Shown: in pieces, positions 8,896 to 17,226 of the stretch
Layout of the letters: every line of letters starts with the position of its first letter
Numbering within the stretch: the first letter of the stretch is position 1
NCBI RefSeq assembly: GCF_000974685.2
Contig: NZ_AP018738.1
Coordinates: 2,653,230 to 2,717,229, forward strand
From: Ferriphaselus amnicola
GTDB taxonomy: Bacteria > Pseudomonadota > Gammaproteobacteria > Burkholderiales > Gallionellaceae
Direction of reading: 5' to 3'
Length of the DNA stretch: 64,000 nucleotides
Program-made: the position numbers and the translations under genes
Notes under the pieces: generated by a model
What the model saw: only the letters and a program-made list of their open reading frames with translations
The model's database searches: none
What the model was told of the DNA's origin: nothing

Positions 8896-9393
8896 TCAAT
8901 CTTTAGTGCGACCGATTTCGCTCAAGTGGTCTTTCAAGGCCAGTTTGTCGAGTTTCTCGATAGGTAATGCCATGAACAAACCGATACGACGCGCCAACTG
9001 CTCCGCAGCTTTATTGAATGCCGCACGACGCGCCTCGTCGCCTTCGATATGTGCGGGATCTGGAATGCCCCAATGCGCAGTCATCGGAGCGCCGTACCAC
9101 ACAGGGCATACCTCGCCCGCTGCGTTATCGCAAACGGTGAATACGAAATCGAATTCAGGCGCTCCCGGAGCGGCGAACTCGTCCCAACTCTTGCTGCGCA
9201 GACCTTCGGTACTGTGACCATGTTCCTGCAACCACTCGATAGCACCAGGATTGACCTTGCCTGCAGGTTTGCTCCCAGCGCTGTACGCCTTGAATTTACC
9301 TTTGCCCAACACATTGAACAGCACTTCGCCCAACACACTGCGGGCGGAGTTACCTGTGCATAGAATCAGTACGTTGTATTGTTTATCACTCAT
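8896..9393 (-). CDS. arsC: Arsenate reductase, LMW-phosphatase type
   Basis: Reduces arsenate to arsenite for export by Acr3. 165 aa. The P-loop is LCTGNSARS with nucleophile C12, and two further redox cysteines are C88 (FTVCDNA) and C96 (EVCPVW), the layout of LMW-PTP-fold arsenate reductases. A GGAAG ribosome site precedes the ATG. It lies 21 bases after arsR and 11 bases before arsD. Confidence 0.95.
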   Translation of the reverse strand: MSDKQYNVLILCTGNSARSVLGEVLFNVLGKGKFKAYSAGSKPAGKVNPGAIEWLQEHGHSTEGLRSKSWDEFAAPGAPEFDFVFTVCDNAAGEVCPVWYGAPMTAHWGIPDPAHIEGDEARRAAFNKAAEQLARRIGLFMALPIEKLDKLALKDHLSEIGRTKD

Positions 9394-9414
9394 TCCATTC
9401 TTCCTTTGAAGTTA

Positions 9415-9738
9415 TCAACATTTCTTAAGGGGTGTCCTGCATACCGCATCGTTACCACCACAACAGTTCTCGGTCAGATAATCCACCATGCCATTCATCA
9501 CCGTAAAATTTGCGGCGTAGTAGACGAAGCGGCCATCCTGCTTACTTTCCACCAGCCCAGCATGACTGAGCGTCTTGAAGTGGAACGACATATTGGCAGG
9601 CGACACTTTCAGCTTCTCCGCGATCTGCCCTGCCGCCAATCCTTCTGGCCCGCTTACCACCAGTAGTCGGTAAATTGCCAAACGCGTCGGCTGCGCTAGT
9701 GCCGCTAACGCTTTCACTACCTGTTCTGGTTCCATCAT
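9415..9738 (-). CDS. arsR: ArsR/SmtB-family repressor
   Basis: As(III)-responsive repressor of 107 aa. The winged helix covers about residues 10-80 (LAQPTRLAIYRLL, SPANMSFHFKTLSHAGLVESKQDGRFVYY). It lacks a Cys pair in the DNA-recognition helix and instead has a C-terminal cluster C92, C93, C100 and C107, as in ArsR proteins that bind As(III) near the C-terminus. It is the first gene of the operon; the A+T-rich stretch just upstream is the likely operator. Confidence 0.92.
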   Translation of the reverse strand: MMEPEQVVKALAALAQPTRLAIYRLLVVSGPEGLAAGQIAEKLKVSPANMSFHFKTLSHAGLVESKQDGRFVYYAANFTVMNGMVDYLTENCCGGNDAVCRTPLKKC

Positions 9739-9775
9739 TTTAGATTTAAATTGTTAAACGATTATTTAAGTGTTA
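9739..9775. promoter_or_regulatory. Likely ars operator/promoter region
   Basis: A strongly A+T-rich stretch directly before arsR. It holds ATTTAA at 9744-9749 (inside the palindrome ATTTAAAT) and again at 9764-9769, in a spacing that could seat an ArsR dimer. It lies between the divergent arsR and phosphatase genes. No exact match to a published ArsR consensus is claimed. Confidence 0.35.
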
Positions 9776-9885
9776 TGGTATTTAATCACAAGGGATGCAC
9801 TTGTTCAACAACAAATCAGTTTGTGTGGATACAAGCTGAAGACCGACCATCACCATCCCTCAACTGCCGTGGAATAACTGAATCT

Positions 9886-10362
9886 ATGGCGCTTGATCAA
9901 CAAATGCGAATGAATAACATGACACTAGACAAAACATATCAAGCACTGATCGCCGACCGAATCTACCTAGGAGGCGCAAAGGATGTACCTGCAATGGTCG
10001 AGAACGAAGGGGTTCAGATCGTGGTGGACTTGCGCGAGGAATCTCAAGGCTGTGAGTCGTCCGATCCATCGGTGACTTGGGTCAAAATCCCACTCGGCGA
10101 CAATGCGACAGAGGCCGAAGATAAACTCTTTGCGCAGGCGATTCAAGCAGTCGTTTCGGCATATCACCAGAAAAAGAAAGTGGCATTCCACTGTGGTGGC
10201 GGTAAAGGGAGGACGGGCACTGTCGCAGTCGGCGTGCTACTTGAACTTGGCCTTTGCAAGTCCATAGAAGAGGCCGAAGCATTGGCTAAAAGTATCCGCC
10301 CAGTGATCAACGTTAAGCCTAATCAGCGCGCTTCCTTGGTGAAACTGCACCATGGTGTGTAG
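9886..10362 (+). CDS. Dual-specificity/tyrosine phosphatase-like protein
   Basis: 158 aa from the ATG at 9886; starts at 9910 or 9919 are also possible, as none has a good ribosome site. The PTP signature HCGGGKGRTG gives nucleophile C103 and R109, and IPLGDN (D72) could hold the general acid. The fold is that of small cysteine phosphatases (YLGGAKDV, VVDLREES, RPVINVKPNQ). Divergent from arsR, so it may belong to the arsenic locus. Its role is unknown: protein phosphatase or an arsenate-linked function are both guesses. Confidence 0.8.
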   Translation: MALDQQMRMNNMTLDKTYQALIADRIYLGGAKDVPAMVENEGVQIVVDLREESQGCESSDPSVTWVKIPLGDNATEAEDKLFAQAIQAVVSAYHQKKKVAFHCGGGKGRTGTVAVGVLLELGLCKSIEEAEALAKSIRPVINVKPNQRASLVKLHHGV

Positions 10363-10733
10363 CAAGCGCCACACATCGGTGAACAACATGGGGAAGAGTG
10401 CGACCGTAATTGGCCCCCATTTTTTACATGTTCGAAGTTATTGATGCAGGACAATCGAAAGGGAATTTATTGCCTGCGGCAACAGGTGAGTATTAACCAA
10501 GCCTTTCTATCGATATGGTTTCTTGATGTTTTCTGGTGCTGATGAGGTGAATCGAACACCCGACCTACTGATTACGAATGCCAGCAAGGGAAATTAGTTT
10601 TTATATTTAATCAGTCACTTAAAGCGCTTGCCAGCATCCAATACCCACTCAGAGCCACCTCGGTTGTGCCATTTCCAACCCAGTCATGGCACAAAATAGT
10701 CACCGTCGGCTATCGACCCAAAGCGGACAGAGG
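10363..10733. other. Spacer with left end of the integrated element
   Basis: 371 bases between the phosphatase gene and the exported-protein gene. Bases 10534-10579 are a copy of the 3' part of tRNA-Thr (left attachment site). To the left is host DNA with no gene seen; to the right (10580-10733) is element DNA with no gene or clear signal. Confidence 0.6.
10534..10579. repeat. attL: displaced 3' part of tRNA-Thr
   Basis: Identical over 46 bases to 15966-16011. It covers the tRNA from the anticodon loop to the CCA end, and the sequences diverge on both sides. It has no tRNA 5' half, so it is a relic of integration rather than a gene. Confidence 0.92.
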
Positions 10734-10734
10734 C

Positions 10735-11850
10735 CTACTCCTTAACCTGAACAGACGCTTTAGCGACAAAGCCAGATGATGTCGGTGGATATCTGCGGTT
10801 TACTGTCTCGTTTATTATGCATTGAGCTACACTGCCTTCAGGAGTTACTGTGACCTGCTCTTGCCTCCCTTGGCTATCTATCACAATGAATGCAGTAATA
10901 TTTCCAGAGAACTTTTTCGATATGCATGTTTGTAGGACCCTCCCATTATCAAAGAAGCTCGTTACAACATCCCTCTCGTAGGACTTTCCCTCGGGCGATG
11001 AAGAGTCATGGGCATTCCTAGTCAACAACCTCTCAATTCGGCTTGGCTCGTACAGCTTATAAAACATGGCAGTGTTATCTTCTTGCCACTCAAATCGGTA
11101 GATTGGACGAATATCGTTTGAAGTCTCCAAATTTGTTGCCGGACGCAATGTGACCTTTCCTGATTCTGAGTCATCAAACAAAACTGGAATCCCAGGCACC
11201 ACTCCAGCGCCCACATTCATTTTGGCAGTTTGAGGGAAGTCTGGGGCATGACCAGCAAATGCAAACGACAAACCTTTTGGCTTTGGTTCCTCTTGAATAT
11301 CAACATTATCCGAAACGAATGTATAAGACAGTAGTATCGATCTGAATGCTTCAAGTGATCTGTCGAAGTCGGCTTTGTTCTTCGCGCTAAGTACTACGAA
11401 ATTGATTGTCTTCTTTTCTTCAATGTAACCTGCCACTTCGTAATTGCCCCACTTATCGCCGGTGTAATAATAAACCTCTGCCTTTCTTCCATTTGGCAAT
11501 TTAAGCGATTCTGAAAAGCTAGCTGAGATGTTCGGGCTTTCAGTTCTGAAGTCGTCAAGAGTTGCCGCCACTTGAGCTTTTACAGTTGAGACTTGTGGTG
11601 TTTTCGTTCTGGCTATCGTGTAAGCAAAAACACTGCTCTTTTGGAAAGATTCCCCCTCTGGATAGAAGACTTGGTGTAATCCCATAGAAACGCCACTCTT
11701 ATTGTCTAAAATCCACCCTCTCGGGGCCGTCAGCGCAAAAGCATGATCTTTCCCATAAAGAATGCAGGTTCCACACCCTTCTTCTGAGTAAACCGGCTGA
11801 GCTACTGCCAAGAAAAACACAATGGTGGCAATGTTCCTTAGGTATTTCAT
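10735..11850 (-). CDS. Exported protein of unknown function (element cargo)
   Basis: The ATG at 11850 has a GGAAG ribosome site and gives 371 aa with a signal peptide (about residues 1-22, cleavage after VYS), followed by EEGCGTC. The N-terminal half (about 25-180) looks like one alpha/beta domain of the PsbP/DcrB sort (APRGWILDN, LPNGRKAEVYYYTG). The C-terminal ~80 residues (QTCISKKF, FIVIDSQGRQ, SVAQCIINETVNRRYPP) recall the TonB/AgmX C-terminal pattern with two cysteines. No function can be named. It faces away from the replication genes, consistent with cargo. Confidence 0.75.
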   Translation of the reverse strand: MKYLRNIATIVFFLAVAQPVYSEEGCGTCILYGKDHAFALTAPRGWILDNKSGVSMGLHQVFYPEGESFQKSSVFAYTIARTKTPQVSTVKAQVAATLDDFRTESPNISASFSESLKLPNGRKAEVYYYTGDKWGNYEVAGYIEEKKTINFVVLSAKNKADFDRSLEAFRSILLSYTFVSDNVDIQEEPKPKGLSFAFAGHAPDFPQTAKMNVGAGVVPGIPVLFDDSESGKVTLRPATNLETSNDIRPIYRFEWQEDNTAMFYKLYEPSRIERLLTRNAHDSSSPEGKSYERDVVTSFFDNGRVLQTCISKKFSGNITAFIVIDSQGRQEQVTVTPEGSVAQCIINETVNRRYPPTSSGFVAKASVQVKE

Positions 11851-12075
11851 ATATCTTCCGACTGCGATTGCTGACCCCAGCGGACATTGAACCATATTGC
11901 CTTGATTGCGTACATAGGCCGAAGTATCTAGATACTCTATTCGGTGTCTCTGTGAAGAAAGGGGAACGCCCACTTCTGGCACGTAGGAGCCATACACTCG
12001 GATGTGCTTCAATTCCAAAGATCCCTCGGTGATAATACCCCTTGAGCTGATCTACACACAAAGGCGTACTGGCAC

Positions 12076-13176
12076 ATGAACAGGCTGTTCAAGGTTTTTA
12101 CACGCAATTCAAAATCCAGCTCAGTGGACATTGTTGCTCAGCGATTTATACAGGCATTTGCCGATCACGGCATTCAGCCTGCGCAAATCTCGCGTTTCTT
12201 GCCACAAATCGGGCTAGATTCTCTCCGGTCGAATGCCGCGCTACTTTCAGTCTTAACCCCCGAAATCCTCGAACACACCGCCAAGCTCTTTGGCATTAGT
12301 CTCAAGTGGCTAGAGGGTGCAGATAGCAAAATCTACGAGTATCAGTATTGTTATAAGCAGCCCGAGATATTTATTGAGCAGCTTGCCGCTATCCAAGCTC
12401 GCATGTGGGATGACGATATTGGGATTCCCTTTCGAGTGCTCACCACGAGCAAGGCGCTGAGTAACGCCAGTGCTGCGTATCAGCCGTTGATTCCTGTCCT
12501 TGTCGAGAAAATCGCCAACGTGGGCGATGAGCCTATCTACCGTTACACGGTTTTCAATGATGGTTTCGATTGGAGTCATCCCCCTGCACGTATTCAGCTC
12601 AAGGCAATGGCAAGAATTGCTTTCACCCTTGGTACGACTGTCGTACCTTTGCTTGTGGTCAAACCCAATGTCCTAGAGCGTACTCTTGAGCGTGAATTAA
12701 TTCCCCTTGATTATTTGCATCGTGGCTTAGTCTCCAATCCGTCATTGGAGGACTATGCTCTTTCGGAAGATCGCCTAATTGCCAAAGAAACTGAAGAGCT
12801 ACCGCTAGTCATGGACTATATCGAGCAGCATGATCTAGTTCGATTGTTTGTGGAGGCAAAGCGTCGGCTTAGCACACTAGATTTGGAGGCCAAGGCTGTG
12901 CCTGAAGTGGGCGCGACTGTTCCAGCACCTCCGAAGATAGGAAAGCGAGAGCAAAACAAAAAACTCCTCTGGGAGCCAGTAGTAGCAACTGCTCAGGCGT
13001 TATGGGCTGAGCATGGCGATTCGCTGCATATTGCAGAGGCTATTCGTCGCATTAAGAGAATGCCACACCTTCCGGCGGCAAAACTTTCTGATAGTGCTAT
13101 TCGTAAGCACATCGCCCCACACGCACCCGATGAAGTGAGTGGGAAATCAGGACGTAAACCAAATAAATCAACCTAA
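12076..13176 (+). CDS. Putative DNA-binding protein of the element
   Basis: 366 aa, not assigned to a named family. Residues ~15-80 resemble an XRE-like helical region (QRFIQAFADHGIQPAQISRFL, LTPEILEHTAKLFGISLKWLEG), which in such proteins often precedes a sensor part. The C-terminal ~75 residues form a second helical, basic segment (ALWAEHGDSLHIAEAIRRIK, SDSAIRKHIAPHAP, GKSGRKPNK) that looks like a DNA-binding tail. It is divergent from the exported protein and upstream of rep, so a regulatory role in element maintenance is plausible. Confidence 0.7.
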   Translation: MNRLFKVFTRNSKSSSVDIVAQRFIQAFADHGIQPAQISRFLPQIGLDSLRSNAALLSVLTPEILEHTAKLFGISLKWLEGADSKIYEYQYCYKQPEIFIEQLAAIQARMWDDDIGIPFRVLTTSKALSNASAAYQPLIPVLVEKIANVGDEPIYRYTVFNDGFDWSHPPARIQLKAMARIAFTLGTTVVPLLVVKPNVLERTLERELIPLDYLHRGLVSNPSLEDYALSEDRLIAKETEELPLVMDYIEQHDLVRLFVEAKRRLSTLDLEAKAVPEVGATVPAPPKIGKREQNKKLLWEPVVATAQALWAEHGDSLHIAEAIRRIKRMPHLPAAKLSDSAIRKHIAPHAPDEVSGKSGRKPNKST

Positions 13177-13222
13177 ATATTCATCTCGGATGTTCCTAAC
13201 CTAATGTAGTAGTTGAAAAAAG

Positions 13223-13252
13223 AATTGGGACGAATTTCTTGTCGTCTCAATT
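13223..13252. promoter_or_regulatory. Hairpin upstream of rep: candidate nick/origin or regulatory site
   Basis: Inverted repeat with arms AATTGGGACGA (13223-13233) and TCGTCTCAATT (13242-13252), 10 of 11 pairs, and an 8-base loop ATTTCTTG. It lies between the putative regulator and the rep gene, about 70 bases before the rep ATG. No T-run follows, so it is not a typical terminator. A rolling-circle origin or oriT is one reading; a regulator operator is another. Confidence 0.45.
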
Positions 13253-13324
13253 GCGACATTCCAATTTTATCCGCCGTTTCTGTGCAAGATTATTCGTGCT
13301 CCCTTAACTCAACAGGAGCACAGC

Positions 13325-14719
13325 ATGAAACAAAAGACCCAAGGTTTTACCGGAGCCGCCGAGGCCGCGTTTCCAAAATTCGGCACGGATGGGCGCGCAA
13401 GCGACCGCCGTGACGGATTTAGGGAATGCGGGGAGGTGGCAAATACGCCCGTTCATACTTCGCAGGCCGTAGAAGGAGGCGCAGCCCCCAAGGGTACGCC
13501 GCCTAGTAACACAGTACCCGTTAATTACAACCCGCTAACCTTTCAGTCCCTGCGGTACGGGGTTGATAGTTTGTATCTGTCATATCCGGGCATCTTGTCC
13601 GAAGAGTGGGACGCGAAGCTGTCCGAGCTTAAAGAGCTGGCAAAGTCGGAAATTGAATCCGAACAGGCTTTGGCTCAAGTCGTCATCGGTGAACATATTT
13701 TCGAGGTCAAAGATCGTGGGCGCGGCAAGTTTGCCTATGTGCTGGCGGACAACTGCTACCACCTACAGGCCAGCAATAAAAACTCTAAGTCTATGCCGAT
13801 GGCCTATGTCCAGATTTCGAGCGGCTACCTTGCCTCTGTCGGTGTGGAACAGGCGGAGAAATCGCTATCCTTCATCGTTAAAACGCTAGGCTTGGTTAAG
13901 GAGCCTGCCAACATCAGCCGTGTTGATCTGTTCGTGGATTTTGTCGCTGAGTTACGAATGGATTCATTCACCCCCTTGGAAGATTGGGTGACGCGCACTG
14001 AAAGTATAGATTTGCACTATCGCCACAACCAATTTTCCGGCTGGAGTTTCGGCATGGGCGGTGATGTGGGTGCGCGACTCTATAACAAGTGCTTGGAGGT
14101 CGAGCATAAGTCTCATGCCTACTATCTTCACGATCTGTGGCGCGAGGCCGGATGGGATGGTTCGTCTAAGGTCTGGCGCATGGAGTTTGAGGCCAAGCGC
14201 GAAGTTCTGAAGCAGCTCGGGATTTGCAAGCTGAATGACCTGCTGCAACTGAAGAACGCGCTCTGGGTTTATCTCACCGAGGATTGGCTGCGTCTGGCTG
14301 TGCCTAGTATCACCGACACGAATCAAACCCGCTGGCCTACGCATCCGCTATGGAGCCAGATTTCCTCGGTCTTTGTTATTGAGGCCGATCAGCCAAGAGT
14401 GGTGCGATTTAACCCCGCCAGAATGCCAGACGATCATCGCTTGTTTGTACACGGCATGGGAAGCCTTACCTCATTCATGGCAAGTCGCGGGATTACCGAT
14501 GTATGGGAGGCCGCTGGCGAATATCTCGGCGAGGCTCTGGAATATCACAAGCGGAAGGGCGGTGATCTTTACCCCTATGTGGATGGGAAGGTGAAACTCA
14601 AAAACAGGAAATTCAATTCCACAAAAAACCAAGTCAACCTTGAGGGATCGGCGCATCGTTTGCAGGAAGAGGTCGAGGCGCTCAATTCTGCGAAGAGTGA
14701 CAAAAATGGAGACGCTTAA
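13325..14719 (+). CDS. Rep_trans-family replication initiator / relaxase-like protein
   Basis: 464 aa with an AGGAG ribosome site before the ATG. A disordered N-terminal ~60 residues precedes a domain matching the replication initiation factor (Rep_trans) pattern: YGVDSLYLSY, ISRVDLFVDFV, ARLYNKCLEVEHK, VWRMEFEAKREVLKQLGI. This family includes rolling-circle plasmid initiators, RstA of CTX-type filamentous phages and the relaxase NicK of ICEBs1. It therefore likely nicks the element to start rolling-circle replication or transfer. It overlaps the excisionase-like gene by 14 bases. Confidence 0.85.
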   Translation: MKQKTQGFTGAAEAAFPKFGTDGRASDRRDGFRECGEVANTPVHTSQAVEGGAAPKGTPPSNTVPVNYNPLTFQSLRYGVDSLYLSYPGILSEEWDAKLSELKELAKSEIESEQALAQVVIGEHIFEVKDRGRGKFAYVLADNCYHLQASNKNSKSMPMAYVQISSGYLASVGVEQAEKSLSFIVKTLGLVKEPANISRVDLFVDFVAELRMDSFTPLEDWVTRTESIDLHYRHNQFSGWSFGMGGDVGARLYNKCLEVEHKSHAYYLHDLWREAGWDGSSKVWRMEFEAKREVLKQLGICKLNDLLQLKNALWVYLTEDWLRLAVPSITDTNQTRWPTHPLWSQISSVFVIEADQPRVVRFNPARMPDDHRLFVHGMGSLTSFMASRGITDVWEAAGEYLGEALEYHKRKGGDLYPYVDGKVKLKNRKFNSTKNQVNLEGSAHRLQEEVEALNSAKSDKNGDA

Positions 14720-15038
14720 TCTTGAACAAGCTGCCCAATTTCTCAAGCTGTCGCCCGAAGAGTTGCGCCGCCGTGCCAAGGCTGGTCGAGTGCCTGCCGC
14801 CAAGGTCGGAAAGTGTTGGTGCTTCATCCAAGATGACCTTGCCGAATATGTGCGTTCGTTCTATTCTGCCCCTCGGCAAGCGTTGCGAGTGACGTTTGGA
14901 AAGGAGGCAACACCATGTCACTCAAAAAGCGCGGTAACACGTGGTACATCGACTTTGTCGCACCCTCCGGCGAGCGCGTTAGATGCTCTGCTGGCACTAC
15001 CGACAAAATCCAAGCGCAGGAACTGCACGACAAGCTGA
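14706..15038 (+). CDS. Excisionase-like helix-turn-helix protein
   Basis: 110 aa from the ATG at 14706, inside the end of rep. Residues ~3-55 form an excisionase/MerR-type helix-turn-helix (LNLEQAAQFLKLSPEELRRR, VPAAKVGKCWCFIQDDLAEY), the pattern seen in Xis-like directionality factors. The C-terminal half is low in family signals and overlaps the integrase start by 124 bases in another frame. Position between rep and int supports a role in excision. Confidence 0.75.
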   Translation: METLNLEQAAQFLKLSPEELRRRAKAGRVPAAKVGKCWCFIQDDLAEYVRSFYSAPRQALRVTFGKEATPCHSKSAVTRGTSTLSHPPASALDALLALPTKSKRRNCTTS

Positions 15039-15919
15039 AAGCTGAATCATGGCGTGTCGATAAGTTGGGCGAAAAGCCTAGGCGAACTTGGGATGATGCG
15101 GCTTATAAATGGCTAACTGAAACCGACTATAAGAGAACACATAAACAAGATGTGTCTCAAGTTCGCTGGCTTCAGCAGCACTTTAGAGGTAAGTATCTCG
15201 ATGAATTGACGCGAGACGTAATCGCCAAGGTGGGAGAGCTGAAAAAGCGCAAAACGAGTCCAGCAACGGCAAATCGTTTGCTCGCGCTGATTCGCGCAAT
15301 CTTGCGCAGGGCGGCTTTAGATTGGGAGTGGATAGATAAGGCTCCGTTGATCCGGCTGTACCGTGAACCCAAGCGGCGAGTACGTTACTTGACCCCGCCT
15401 CAAGCACAGAAGCTGATTTCAGAGCTGCCGACTCACTTGGCAGATATGGTCAGCTTCTCGCTGGCAACGGGGTTGAGGCAAGCGAATGTAACAAAGTTGG
15501 AATGGTCGCAGGTTGATGTTGCGCGGCATGTGGCGTGGATTCACGGCGACCAAGCCAAAGCAGGTAAGCCGATTCATGTGACGCTCAATGAAACGGCCAT
15601 GTCGGTGCTGACTAAACAAATTGGCAAACACTCCCGCTGGGTTTTTACTTTTAAGGGCAAGCCAATTCAGCAAGTCACCACTAAGGCTTGGTACAAATCA
15701 TTGACGCGCGCAGGGATTGAGGATTTTCGCTGGCACGACTTACGGCACACTTGGGCAAGTTGGTTAGCTCAGAGTGGTGTGCCATTAAACGTGATTCAGG
15801 AAATGGGCGCATGGGAATCTGCGGAGATGGTGAGGCGGTATGCTCATCTTGCACCGGAACAGTTTTCCCAACATGCCAAGGTCGTAGATTTGATGCTTAA
15901 TGGCACAAATCTGGCTTAG
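14915..15919 (+). CDS. int: Tyrosine site-specific integrase
   Basis: 334 aa with a strong AGGAGG site before the ATG. An N-terminal arm-binding part and a core-binding part (~55-150) precede the catalytic domain. Catalytic residues are visible: R in ATGLRQANV, K in QAKAGKP, HxxR in WHDLRHT, and Tyr in VRRYAHL. The second box His is replaced by Trp (MGAWES), as tolerated in tyrosine recombinases. The gene ends 46 bases from the tRNA-Thr gene, as expected for the enzyme that recombined at that tRNA. Confidence 0.95.
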   Translation: MSLKKRGNTWYIDFVAPSGERVRCSAGTTDKIQAQELHDKLKAESWRVDKLGEKPRRTWDDAAYKWLTETDYKRTHKQDVSQVRWLQQHFRGKYLDELTRDVIAKVGELKKRKTSPATANRLLALIRAILRRAALDWEWIDKAPLIRLYREPKRRVRYLTPPQAQKLISELPTHLADMVSFSLATGLRQANVTKLEWSQVDVARHVAWIHGDQAKAGKPIHVTLNETAMSVLTKQIGKHSRWVFTFKGKPIQQVTTKAWYKSLTRAGIEDFRWHDLRHTWASWLAQSGVPLNVIQEMGAWESAEMVRRYAHLAPEQFSQHAKVVDLMLNGTNLA

Positions 15920-15965
15920 TAACACTAAGCAAAAGTTTATAAATCAACATAACCCTTTGTTTATT

Positions 15966-16041
<76 letters not shown>

Positions 16042-16053
16042 GCACGGGCGCGG

Positions 16054-16082
16054 ATTATAGGCGTTTAGGCGGGCGCGGGCAA
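16054..16082 (-). promoter_or_regulatory. Promoter of tRNA-Thr
   Basis: On the - strand, TTGCCC is followed after 17 bases by a perfect TATAAT (complement at 16054-16059). The next seven bases are all G or C (CCGCGCC) before the start region, the kind of discriminator linked to stringent control of stable-RNA promoters. Confidence 0.7.
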
Positions 16083-16089
16083 AGTGTCG

Positions 16090-17160
16090 CTAGCGACGAG
16101 GGCGGTAGGGGTTGATGTCGATGGGCTGTTCAGCGCCGGTAATTTCGTTGATCAGGATTTCAGTACTAGCGGGAGACATGGTGACGCCGTAACGGAAGTG
16201 TCCGGTGTTGAGCCAGAGATTCGCGAGTTCTGGGTGGCGACCGATTACAGGAACGTTGCCGGGCGAGCCGGGGCGGAGTCCCGCCCAGTGCTGGATCAGC
16301 GGCATCTCGGCCAGCGCGGGAATTAGGCTCTGCGCACGACGCAATAAGTCTGCGTGAGCTTGCTCGGAGGTGCTTTTGTCGAAGCCGACATCTTCCAAGG
16401 TGCTGCCCACCAACAAATGACCATCGCGACGCGAAATCAGATACAAGCCATCTTGCAGGACGATATGGTGTAGCGGCGGCGCATCGAATTTATAGAGCAG
16501 CATCTGACCGCGTATCGGCTTGAGCTCCACGGGCAAAGCATGGCGACCCAATAATGATTGACTCCAAGCTCCAGCGGTCAGCACATAGCTGTCGGCGCGG
16601 AACTCGCCCGTCGAAGTCGAGAGTGATTGTACTTGCACGCCTTGCGTCACAAACTCCTGCACTTCGCACTTCTCTACGATCTTGCCACCCAGTTGCACAA
16701 CGCGCTTCCGCATCGCACCCAAGATCCTAGGATTCCTGACTTGAGCGACTTCTGGCATAAGCAGGCACTCACCTCGCCATCCGGGAATCTCGTTTTTGAC
16801 CATCACCCTGCGGATATTGACCCCGCGAAAATTGCACCACTGCACCGCCTCCGAGACATCCACGGGCGGTAGTATCAACATGCCTTTGACTTCGTATTCG
16901 GGATCGATGCCGGTTTCGGCGTAGAGCATGTCGGTGAGCTCACCGAATTGCGCCATGCCACGAAAGGCGAGGCTGGTCACTTCGTCGGGATAATCCCACG
17001 GACACAAGGGGGAAAGGATGCCACCGCCCGCCCAAGATGCTTCGCGGCCAACATCGCCGCGCTCCAGCACGGTGACGCTGGCACCTCGCTCCAACAATTG
17101 CTCTGCGGCAGCAAGGCCATTCACGCCTGCGCCGATGATGACAAAATCCATCTTTTCCAT
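16090..17160 (-). CDS. thiO: Glycine oxidase-like FAD protein ThiO
   Basis: FAD-dependent amine oxidase that oxidises glycine to the imine used in thiazole synthesis for thiamine. 356 aa. The Rossmann motif is IIGAGVNGLAAAEQL with ERG after the second strand; SWAGGGILSPL and the C-terminal GLRPGSPGNVPVIGRHPEL and TGHFRYGVTMSP blocks are typical of ThiO. No other thi gene is in the window. A strong terminator just upstream separates it from pilY1, so it probably has a separate promoter or low readthrough expression. Confidence 0.9.
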   Translation of the reverse strand: MEKMDFVIIGAGVNGLAAAEQLLERGASVTVLERGDVGREASWAGGGILSPLCPWDYPDEVTSLAFRGMAQFGELTDMLYAETGIDPEYEVKGMLILPPVDVSEAVQWCNFRGVNIRRVMVKNEIPGWRGECLLMPEVAQVRNPRILGAMRKRVVQLGGKIVEKCEVQEFVTQGVQVQSLSTSTGEFRADSYVLTAGAWSQSLLGRHALPVELKPIRGQMLLYKFDAPPLHHIVLQDGLYLISRRDGHLLVGSTLEDVGFDKSTSEQAHADLLRRAQSLIPALAEMPLIQHWAGLRPGSPGNVPVIGRHPELANLWLNTGHFRYGVTMSPASTEILINEITGAEQPIDINPYRPRR

Positions 17161-17172
17161 TCCCGTTGCTCA

Positions 17173-17199
17173 ATAAAACGGCGGGACACGCCCGCCGTT
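17173..17199 (-). terminator. Rho-independent terminator after pilY1
   Basis: Stem arms AACGGCGGG (17177-17185) and CCCGCCGTT (17191-17199), 9 pairs, loop of 5 bases. Read on the - strand, the stem is followed by TTTTATTG, a proper U-tract. It lies 28 bases past the pilY1 stop, so it ends the pilin operon before thiO. Confidence 0.85.
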
Positions 17200-17226
17200 C
17201 CTGCGTCCAAGACCGCAGTATAAAGG

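Noticed and set aside
10534..10579. Second tRNA-Thr gene
   Set aside because: Only the 3' part from the anticodon loop to CCA is present. There is no 5' half, so it cannot fold as a tRNA; it is the left attachment site.
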